Source: a virus. Taken from it: DNA of 29,670 nt. Location of the stretch: positions 1 through 29,670 of IMG/VR virus record IMGVR_UViG_3300043466_000253; one strand, given 5' to 3'. The notes beneath the pieces were generated by a model. That model saw only the letters and a list, made by a program, of their open reading frames with translations. It did not search any database and was not told where the DNA came from. The translations under genes were made by a program, and so were the position numbers. This document shows, one piece after another, positions 1 to 5,588 of this stretch (within the stretch, counting starts at the first letter, position 1; every line of letters begins with the position of its first letter).

Positions 1-2
1 AG

Positions 3-113
3 AAGGCTGGATTCACCGTTGAGTATGCGTTGACACAGGCTAGATGTGCTAGAATTCTTCGATCTGGCGAGTACCGCTGGGACACTAAGGAGATCAAACT
101 ATGGACCCCATGA
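3..113 (+). CDS. 3' end of an unidentified upstream gene (partial)
   Basis: This frame is open from the window edge to a TGA at 111-113 and encodes about 36 residues, including ARILRSGEYRWDTKEIKLW. It overlaps the start of the next gene by 13 bases, a packing style seen throughout this genome. The other two + frames are closed by stops at 20-22 and 31-33. I do not recognise the protein, and with only the C-terminus visible no function can be given. It could also be chance open sequence, but the overlap with a good downstream start and the coding-like codons favour a real gene. Confidence 0.45.
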   Translation, partial: KAGFTVEYALTQARCARILRSGEYRWDTKEIKLWTP

Positions 114-439
114 ACCGTTCACGACTGCTGACCACCCACAAGGAACTGACTGACGAGGCCCGTGCCCTGTCTGAGCGTAAGAACCACGATTACTCCGGGG
201 GCAAGGACGATACCCACCCCTTCCTCAACTTCACCCGCTGTGAGGCCATGGGGATCTGTAAGACAGAGGCTGGGATCATGGTACGCCTGACGGACAAGAT
301 GAGCCGCCTGAGTACCTTCATTACGACTGGGGAGTTCAAGGTCAAGGACGAGGCTCTGCGTGATACGGTGCTGGACATCATCAACTATGTGGTGATCCTG
401 TACGCCTATGTCCAGTCTCAGAAGGAATCTGGGAAGTGA
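101..439 (+). CDS. DUF1599 / Nmad1-type protein (nucleotide-modification-associated domain 1)
   Basis: This 112-residue protein has the two hallmarks I associate with the DUF1599/Nmad1 family: an N-terminal K-N-H-D-Y-S segment (about 27-32), followed by F-L-N-F, and a C-terminal helix pair with GIMVRLTDKMSRL (58-70) and a D-T-V-L-D-I-I-N-Y segment (88-96). Family members are small phage helical proteins that co-occur with enzymes modifying DNA bases or nucleotides. Their biochemical role is not settled. The start is supported by AAGGAG at 87-92, eight bases before the ATG. The gene ends in GTGA, shared with the start of the next gene. The name is from remembered family patterns, so the family is fairly sure and the function is not. 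Confidence 0.7.
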   Translation: MDPMNRSRLLTTHKELTDEARALSERKNHDYSGGKDDTHPFLNFTRCEAMGICKTEAGIMVRLTDKMSRLSTFITTGEFKVKDEALRDTVLDIINYVVILYAYVQSQKESGK

Positions 440-648
440 ATAACGACATTTCTAAGGAGGCAAATACCCCAGTTCCAATAATTAAGTTGGAAATGCTGGG
501 GTATCTCGACAAGGTCTTCCCGGAAAAGTGTGCAATTCTGGGCGAGACTCAGGACTCCATCTTCTATGCGGCTGGTCAACGATCTGTTGTTCGTTACCTG
601 TTCCGGTTGTATGAAGAGCAGCAAGAACAACAATTCAAGAACTTCTAG
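436..648 (+). CDS. Small conserved phage protein of unknown function
   Basis: This 70-residue protein starts at a GTG whose last two bases form the TGA stop of the preceding gene (GTGA), so translation is probably coupled. Its centre (LEMLGYLDKVFPEKCAILG, then F-Y-A-A-G-Q-R-S-V-V-R-Y-L) reads as a short helical domain, and the C-terminus is a charged Gln/Glu helix. Proteins of this kind sit just ahead of the portal gene in several marine T7-like phages as I remember them, but I know of no assigned role. It lies between the Nmad1-type gene and the virion module. Confidence 0.6.
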   Translation: MNNDISKEANTPVPIIKLEMLGYLDKVFPEKCAILGETQDSIFYAAGQRSVVRYLFRLYEEQQEQQFKNF

Positions 649-656
649 GAGAAACT

Positions 657-869
657 ATGTGTTTTATGCGAAGTCCCAGCGTTCAGGCCCCGCCACCGCC
701 CGCTGAAATTAAGTTGCCTGCGCCTCCGCCTCCGGCGGTTGTTTCGGAGCCTATGACTCAGGCCCGACCCAAGACTGCTACTGAGGGTAACCCTCTTTTC
801 CGCCGTCGCGGTAAGAAGGGGCTTACGATCCAGATGGGTAACACCACCGCAAACCTCCCGGGAACCTAA
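657..869 (+). CDS. Small proline-rich protein upstream of portal
   Basis: This 70-residue protein begins MCFMRSPS. It has two proline-rich tracts (around 12-16 and 22-27), then a basic segment RRRGKKGLTIQM (49-60). Small proteins with an N-terminal MC, a proline-rich middle and a basic R-R-G-x-x-G-L-x-I end are common immediately before the portal in podoviruses. Their function is unknown. AGGAGA (647-652) precedes the ATG, and the stop TAA (867-869) directly abuts the portal ATG at 870. The cysteine at position 2 is shared with the gp14-type protein at 8993. No signal peptide or membrane segment is visible. Confidence 0.65.
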   Translation: MCFMRSPSVQAPPPPAEIKLPAPPPPAVVSEPMTQARPKTATEGNPLFRRRGKKGLTIQMGNTTANLPGT

Positions 870-2402
870 ATGCCCGAAACTGGCAAGGCTCTGTACCTCC
901 ACTTGGAGAATCAGCGATACTCGTACCTTGAACGAGCCCGCGATTGCTCCCGTCTTACGCTTCCGCACCTGATGCCCGACGATGGGGATCAGCGGTCGCA
1001 GAAGTTCGTGACCCCGTACCAATCTATTGGTGCCCGTGGGGTGAACAACCTTGCTAGTGCCCTGCTCCTGTCCCTGCTGCCGCCCAATGCTCCGTTCTTC
1101 CGGTTTGTGATCGATCCGCAGGCCGCGAAGAACCTAGAGGCCCTGAATCCACGGGCCAAGGGTGAGGCTGAAAAGTCTCTGGCAGATATGGAGCGGATGA
1201 TTGCCAAGGAAATCGAAGTACTGAACATCCGGGTTTCGCTGTTTGAAGCCCTGAAGCAGTTGATCGTCTGTGGCAATGTCCTGCTGTACTTCCCCGATGA
1301 CGGACCCATGCGGGTCATCCGTCTGGACCGTTATGTGGTCAAGCGGGATCCCATGGGCCATGTCCGGAAGATCGTGATCAAGGAGACTGTGGCTCCTGCT
1401 GTACTGCCTCCTGAAGCAGCGGAGATTGCCAAGTCTTGTATGTGCAGCCACGAAGACACCGTGGATCTGTACACCTGTTGCCATGTGCTTCCGGATGGTA
1501 AGGTCGAGGTCTACCAAGAGATTGGTGGGACCGTCCTTCCAGACAGCACCATTACCTACCCCGCAGAGCGGAACCCGTTCCTTGCCTTGCGTATGAACCG
1601 GGTGGATGGTGAGGACTATGGCCGCTCATATGTCGAGCAGTACTACGGGGACCTAGTTTCCCTAGATAGCCTGCGTAAGAGCATCGTGGAGGGCTCTGCG
1701 GCTGCGGCCAAGGTCCTGTTCCTGATCAACCCTGTCGGCACTACCCGCCCCAAGAAGGTCGCCCAGAGCCCCAACGGGGCCATCATTGAGGGCAACGCGG
1801 CGGATGTGACGGTTCTTCAGGTCAACAAGGCTGCTGACTTCAGCGTGGCCTTGCAGACCATGAATTCCATTAACGAGAGCCTGAGTTACGCCTTCCTGCT
1901 GACTGAGGCTTCAATTCGCAATGCAGAGCGTGTTACGGCTGAAGAGATCCGGTTGGTGACCCAGAGTATCGAACGACAACTTGGTGGCATCTACAGCCTT
2001 CTGTCGCAGGAATTTCAGTTGCCTCTGGTCCAGCGCATCATGGATCGCATGATCAAGGCCAAGAAGATGCCTAAGATCGACAAGAAGTTCGTGACTCCGG
2101 CCATTGTGACTGGTGTCGATGCTCTGGGCCGTGGCAACGATCTGAACCGCCTTGATGTTTATCTTCAGGGAATTGGACAAATCTTGGGCCCACAGGGACT
2201 TCAGCAGTATATTGATCTGCGAGAGTACATGAACCGTCGTGCCGCTTCGCTTGGCATCGACACGGCGGGACTGGTCAAGACTGAAGAGCAAATTCAGCAG
2301 GAGCAGCAGATGGCTATGCAGCAACAGATGCTCCAGCAGAATACTCCGACGATGGTCCAGAGTGCTAGTCGAGTTGCCGAGCAGAGAGCCCTTGAACAGT
2401 AA
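870..2402 (+). CDS. Portal (head-to-tail connector) protein, T7 gp8-like
   Basis: This 510-residue protein has the length and order of T7 gp8-family portals. The N-terminus includes R-A-R-D-C-S-R-L-T-L-P-H-L and the segment VTPYQSIGARGVNNLASAL. This is followed by LLSLLPPNAPFFRF, and then a long alpha/beta body. The C-terminus (about 480 onward) is a Gln/Met-rich helix, as usual for this family. The portal forms the dodecameric ring at one capsid vertex through which terminase pumps DNA and to which the tail attaches. It is directly followed by the scaffold gene with a one-base TAATG overlap, so the portal-scaffold-capsid order of T7 is kept. No truncation is seen. Confidence 0.95.
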   Translation: MPETGKALYLHLENQRYSYLERARDCSRLTLPHLMPDDGDQRSQKFVTPYQSIGARGVNNLASALLLSLLPPNAPFFRFVIDPQAAKNLEALNPRAKGEAEKSLADMERMIAKEIEVLNIRVSLFEALKQLIVCGNVLLYFPDDGPMRVIRLDRYVVKRDPMGHVRKIVIKETVAPAVLPPEAAEIAKSCMCSHEDTVDLYTCCHVLPDGKVEVYQEIGGTVLPDSTITYPAERNPFLALRMNRVDGEDYGRSYVEQYYGDLVSLDSLRKSIVEGSAAAAKVLFLINPVGTTRPKKVAQSPNGAIIEGNAADVTVLQVNKAADFSVALQTMNSINESLSYAFLLTEASIRNAERVTAEEIRLVTQSIERQLGGIYSLLSQEFQLPLVQRIMDRMIKAKKMPKIDKKFVTPAIVTGVDALGRGNDLNRLDVYLQGIGQILGPQGLQQYIDLREYMNRRAASLGIDTAGLVKTEEQIQQEQQMAMQQQMLQQNTPTMVQSASRVAEQRALEQ

Positions 2403-3145
2403 TGAGTAATCACCAGCAAGTTACGATTGTCCGAGACACCGCAGAAAGCAACAACGAAGTGGACGCTTTGGCTCAGGCCGCGGCGGAGGCACAGGGTACG
2501 GCTCCGGCCCAGCCTGTGACCCAGCAGCAGGCTCGTCCTGAGTGGCTTCCCCAGAAGTTCCAGAGTGCTGAGGACCTTGCTAAGGCTTACGGCGAACTGG
2601 AAAAGAAGGTTGGAACCAAGGAGACTCCCAAGACTGGCTTTGACGGTCTTGAGCAGTACTCGACTGAGTTCTACCAGAACGGCGACCTGAGCGACGAATC
2701 GATTCAGGCCATCACCGCCAACATGGGCATCCCGGAGCAGATCGTTCGGGCCTATGTGGAGGGTCAGAAGGCCGTCATGGATCAGCAGTTCAGTTCTGTG
2801 ATGGGTCTTGTTGGGGGCGAATCCCAGTACGAGTCCATGACTTCGTGGGCTGCTGAGAACCTGCCGGAGGACGAGGTTGATGCTTTCAACCAGATCATGG
2901 ACAGCGGTAATCTCAGCACGATCAAGGTTGCCGTGCAGGGTCTGTGGGCCCGATACGGACAAGTCAATGGTAACCCCGGAGCCAAGTTGATTCAGGGTGA
3001 AACCGTGGGACCTTCGGGTGGGGCCTTCCGCAGCGTTGCTGAGATCGTGCAGGCCATGAAGGATCCCCGGTACGCCAAGGACCCCGCGTATCGTTCGGAT
3101 GTCGAGAAGCGGGTCGCCCTGTCTAACGCTATGGGAGTCCGCTAA
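2402..3145 (+). CDS. Capsid assembly scaffolding protein, T7 gp9-like
   Basis: This 247-residue acidic, Gln/Ala-rich protein has the diagnostic R-P-E-W-L-P-Q-K-F-Q-S-A-E-D-L-A-K-A-Y segment (45-63). This matches the PEWLPEKF...EDLAKAY motif of podovirus scaffolds. The C-terminus has DPRYAKDPAYRSDVEKRV, also typical, and is probably the capsid-binding end. It acts inside the procapsid to direct assembly of the major capsid protein and then leaves. It overlaps the portal stop by one base and the next gene by one base (TAATG at both joints). The capsid gene lies after three intervening small genes. Confidence 0.9.
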   Translation: MSNHQQVTIVRDTAESNNEVDALAQAAAEAQGTAPAQPVTQQQARPEWLPQKFQSAEDLAKAYGELEKKVGTKETPKTGFDGLEQYSTEFYQNGDLSDESIQAITANMGIPEQIVRAYVEGQKAVMDQQFSSVMGLVGGESQYESMTSWAAENLPEDEVDAFNQIMDSGNLSTIKVAVQGLWARYGQVNGNPGAKLIQGETVGPSGGAFRSVAEIVQAMKDPRYAKDPAYRSDVEKRVALSNAMGVR

Positions 3146-3327
3146 TGAAGAAGAACCCTAAGACTACCGTCCTTGGCATTGCCACGATCCTGACCGCTGT
3201 TTCGTCGGCTGTGATCGCCCTGCTGGATAACGACCCGGCTACCGTGTTTGATGTTGCTTCGGTGGTCGCTGCCGTTACCGCTGGTCTTGGCCTGATCCTT
3301 GCCAAGGATGCCTCCACGGCGGCGTAA
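3145..3327 (+). CDS. Small two-helix membrane protein, holin candidate
   Basis: This 60-residue protein starts with a basic MKKNPKTT. It then has two hydrophobic segments (about 8-26 and 36-53) separated by an acidic L-D-N-D-P-A-T-V-F turn. Small phage proteins of this pattern, with a D-x-D-P-A-T linker, are widespread and sometimes annotated as holins. Two membrane segments and a basic start fit a small class II-like holin, but nothing proves lysis function. It overlaps the scaffold stop and the following start by one base each. A second holin candidate is at 18422, so which (if either) is the holin is open. Confidence 0.6.
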   Translation: MKKNPKTTVLGIATILTAVSSAVIALLDNDPATVFDVASVVAAVTAGLGLILAKDASTAA

Positions 3328-3551
3328 TGGGTTGGATCTACCAACTGGTTACTTCGATCCTGCACTTCATTGAACGGTTTGCATCTAAGGAAGTCAAAGG
3401 TGAAAACGCTGATCCTAATGCTGGGGGCGTTCGTGACCGCTTCCGTAGGCGGGTGCAACAGCACCGTGATTCTGGTCCCTCCGGGAACTCCTGTTCAACT
3501 GGCGGAACCTGTCAAGGCGCGTGTGTTCGTTGTGCAGAAAGACGGGACTAA
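3327..3551 (+). CDS. Small protein with N-terminal amphipathic/membrane helix, overlapping a lipoprotein gene
   Basis: This 74-residue frame begins at a TAATG overlap. It has a hydrophobic start (MGWIYQLVTSILHFIERF), then K-G-E-N-A-D-P-N and a basic R-D-R-F-R-R-R-V-Q-Q-H stretch up to about residue 47. The first half resembles small phage proteins that have a hydrophobic N-terminus, a D-A-D-P linker and an R-D-R-x-R-x-R tail. The last 25 residues are low-complexity and Cys/Gly-rich, and are the out-of-frame reading of the lipoprotein gene that starts at 3400. The overlap is 152 bases. I judge the first half real. The tail may be carried along by the constraint of the other frame. Confidence 0.5.
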   Translation: MGWIYQLVTSILHFIERFASKEVKGENADPNAGGVRDRFRRRVQQHRDSGPSGNSCSTGGTCQGACVRCAERRD

Positions 3552-3645
3552 GGTGATGTCTTCCAACCGGGTGGAAATTCCTGCTGGTTGGTGGGCTGCT
3601 GATGTTCCAGAAGACACCGGGGAAATCCCGGCGGGAAGTCCATAA
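3400..3645 (+). CDS. Small lipoprotein (outer-spanin-like candidate)
   Basis: This frame could start earlier (ATG at 3370), but the GTG at 3400 is preferred because AAGGA lies 9 nt upstream (3387-3391). It also gives a perfect signal: a basic start (VKT), a hydrophobic core LILMLGAFVTAS and the lipobox-like V-G-G-C. The mature 81-residue product would begin at that Cys and continues NSTVILVPPGTPVQLAEPVK, ending in an acidic Asp/Glu/Pro tail. Small phage lipoproteins with a V-P-P-G-T-P-V-x-L-A-E-P-V segment are familiar near lysis genes. An outer-membrane role such as an o-spanin is possible but unproven. It overlaps the preceding frame by 152 bases, and a strong terminator follows it. Confidence 0.6.
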   Translation: MKTLILMLGAFVTASVGGCNSTVILVPPGTPVQLAEPVKARVFVVQKDGTKVMSSNRVEIPAGWWAADVPEDTGEIPAGSP

Positions 3646-3673
3646 CATCCCCTTTAACTCCGGACTTCCCCTT

Positions 3674-3706
3674 GAGCCCATACGGTTTATTCCGGTGGGC
3701 TCTTTT
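3674..3706 (+). terminator. Rho-independent terminator before the capsid gene
   Basis: GAGCCCA (3674-3680) pairs with TGGGCTC (3696-3702), with an inner CGG/CCG, and four T residues follow. It separates the portal-scaffold-lipoprotein group from the capsid gene. Partial termination or a processed end here would let capsid mRNA be made separately at higher level. Confidence 0.75.
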
Positions 3707-3826
3707 CATTTCGTGGCTTTGGATGGGCCATGAAAAGGCTAAGGAATCTCGGCCCCTTGCGAGGGACAACCTTGAGGACTGGCTATTACAACCATCTATC
3801 GTGTCTCATACATAGGATTTTTTCTC
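3707..3826 (+). promoter_or_regulatory. Capsid leader region, candidate phage promoter
   Basis: This is a 120-base gap between the terminator and the capsid ATG, far longer than other gaps in the late region. The most abundant virion protein follows a terminator, so a promoter is expected here. I see no good TTGACA/TATAAT pair. A stretch at about 3780-3803 (ending C-T-A-T-C-G-T-G) is loosely similar to the repeated 22-mer at 25352 and 25435, which could mean a phage-polymerase promoter. That match is weak. Upstream of the ATG there is only AGGA followed by a T-run. Confidence 0.3.
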
Positions 3827-4897
3827 ATGGCACTTTTTAATTCGCAGCCGTCGCGTATCGGCCAGTCGAACCTTGCGGGCGATGTCGATGCTCTTTTCCT
3901 GAAGGTCTTCAGCGGTGAAATCATCACCACCTTTGAAGAAAACAATGTGATGATGCCGCTGCACCGTGTTCGCACGATCTCCAGCGGTAAGTCGGCCCAG
4001 TTCCCCCTCACGGGTACGGCTGGTGCTGGTTACCACACCCCGGGTGAGAGCCTGCTCTCGACCCCCGCAACGCTGATTACGGCTGGCGGTGGTTCGTATC
4101 CGGCGACTGGTTCTGATTCCAAGTACCTCAAGAAGATCCGTCACGCTGAAAAGCAGATCTTTATTGACGATGTCCTTGTTTCCTCGGTGTTCGTTGCGGA
4201 CATCGATGAGATGAAGAACCACTACGATGTCCGTTCGATCTATTCGACGGAAATTGGTCGTGCGCTTGCTTACGCCGCCGACAAGGCCCTGCTCCGCACG
4301 GCCATCATCGGTGCCCGTAAGGGTACGGATCGCTTCGGCAACTCTGAGGCTCGTTACCTTGGTTCGACTAGCAATGCGGTTGGCACCACGGCTAATGACC
4401 TGACTGACACGCTTGTGGATATTGCTCAGAAGATGGACGAGAAGAATGTTCCGGCTAATGACCGTTACGCTATTCTCCCGCCTTCGGAGTACTACAAGTT
4501 GATCAGCGGCGATAGCGATGCCATCAACCGCGATTACGGCAACGACGGCAACGGTAGCCTTGCTAGCGGTGTTGTCATGTCGGTGTCGGGCATCCGCATC
4601 CTGAAGAGCAACCACCTGCCGACTGCCAACGAGTCTTCGTCGCAGGACGATCTCTTTGGTAACTCTGGTGTCAAGAACGACATCAGCGGCACTTCTGGTC
4701 ATGGCTACTCGGGTGCTAACTTCACCAACACCCGTGGCATCGTCTTCCAGCGCGAAGGTCTTGGCACGGTCAAGTTGATGGACCTGAGCGTCGAGAGCGA
4801 GTATGTCATGGAGCGCATGGGCACCCTCATGGTTGCCAAGTACGCTATGGGTCACAACACCCTGCGTGAAGAATGCCTCCACGAACTGACCACCTGA
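3827..4897 (+). CDS. Major capsid protein, T7 gp10-like
   Basis: This 356-residue protein has the form of T7-type HK97-fold major capsid proteins. It begins MALFNSQPSRIGQSNLAGD and has L-F-L-K-V-F-S-G-E (24-32). The segment RTISSGKSAQFPLTGTAGAG (49-68) follows, then I-D-D-V-L-V-S-S and a C-terminal Y-V-M-E-R-M-G-T-L-M-V-A-K-Y-A-M-G-H. The protein forms the icosahedral shell. It is isolated by a terminator on each side (3674 and 4925), which fits independent high expression, and its codon use is strongly biased, as expected. No frameshift site for a gp10B-type extension is evident, because the gene is followed directly by the terminator. Confidence 0.95.
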   Translation: MALFNSQPSRIGQSNLAGDVDALFLKVFSGEIITTFEENNVMMPLHRVRTISSGKSAQFPLTGTAGAGYHTPGESLLSTPATLITAGGGSYPATGSDSKYLKKIRHAEKQIFIDDVLVSSVFVADIDEMKNHYDVRSIYSTEIGRALAYAADKALLRTAIIGARKGTDRFGNSEARYLGSTSNAVGTTANDLTDTLVDIAQKMDEKNVPANDRYAILPPSEYYKLISGDSDAINRDYGNDGNGSLASGVVMSVSGIRILKSNHLPTANESSSQDDLFGNSGVKNDISGTSGHGYSGANFTNTRGIVFQREGLGTVKLMDLSVESEYVMERMGTLMVAKYAMGHNTLREECLHELTT

Positions 4898-4924
4898 TAG
4901 GTCAGTAGGTCTGTGATTCAAAGG

Positions 4925-4962
4925 GGGGATGGTTCCCTTAGTTGGGTTCCATCCCCTCTTTT
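4925..4962 (+). terminator. Rho-independent terminator after the capsid gene
   Basis: GGGGATGG (4925-4932) pairs with CCATCCCC (4949-4956), with an additional inner CCC/GGG pair, and TCTTTTG follows. This is the same position as the T7 terminator after gene 10. Confidence 0.85.
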
Positions 4963-4976
4963 GTTTGAGGAACACT

Positions 4977-5588
4977 ATGCCACTTACCAAGACAACCCGC
5001 CTTCAGGCCATCAACACGATGCTGAGTGTGATCGGGGAAACCCCGGTTTCCAGCACCACGGCCCCTAGGGCTGATGCTCAGATTGCCAACAATGTCCTTG
5101 ACGAGGTCACCCGCGAGGTCCTGTCTTATGGGTGGCATTTCAATACTGAACGGAATGTCGAGTGGACCCCGGATACCAGCGGTTACATCTATGTGGCCGA
5201 TGCAATCACTCGGGTGGACATGGATGTAAACGAAACCGAATACGACATTACGGTTCGCTACAACACCTCAACCAGTCAGTATATGCTATATAACCTCAAG
5301 GACAATTCCTTTGTCTTTGGCGGTCCAGTCAAGGTGACCTATATCACCCTGATTGACTTTGATCAACTTCCTGAAGAGGCCCGTCGATACATCTGCATCC
5401 GGGCTTCTAGGATGTTTCAGGATCGTGTCGTAGGGTCAGAGAAGTTGCATATGTTCACCCAGTCGGACGAGATTCAAGCCCTCGCCAAGTTGCAGGAGTT
5501 TGAGAGCGATACGGGTGACTACAGCATCTTCGACAACTATGATGTGTCCCGCACCTTCATTCGTCGTGGGTCTTACTGGGTTAACTGA
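4977..5588 (+). CDS. Tail tubular protein A (adaptor), T7 gp11-like
   Basis: I start this 203-residue protein at ATG 4977. The upstream in-frame ATG at 4929 lies inside the terminator hairpin, while GAGGA sits just before 4977. The N-terminus MPLTKTTRLQAINTMLSVIG with G-E-T-P-V-S-S, and the segment E-V-T-R-E-V-L-S-Y-G-W-H-F-N-T-E, are characteristic of gp11-type adaptors. The C-terminal half has the usual helical R-R-Y-I-C-I-R-A-S-R-M-F-Q-D-R. The protein forms the ring between portal and nozzle. Its stop overlaps the next ATG (TGATG), so the two tail genes are coupled. Confidence 0.93.
   Translation: MPLTKTTRLQAINTMLSVIGETPVSSTTAPRADAQIANNVLDEVTREVLSYGWHFNTERNVEWTPDTSGYIYVADAITRVDMDVNETEYDITVRYNTSTSQYMLYNLKDNSFVFGGPVKVTYITLIDFDQLPEEARRYICIRASRMFQDRVVGSEKLHMFTQSDEIQALAKLQEFESDTGDYSIFDNYDVSRTFIRRGSYWVN

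Noticed and set aside
30-55. TTGACA and TAGAAT resembling a promoter
   Set aside because: The spacer is only 14 bases and the boxes lie within the end of an upstream reading frame; the five early promoters all have 17.
3806-4990. A 394-residue open frame on the minus strand across the capsid gene
   Set aside because: It is a mirror of the strongly biased capsid codons, has no ribosome site and antisense composition; the + frame is a clear capsid protein.
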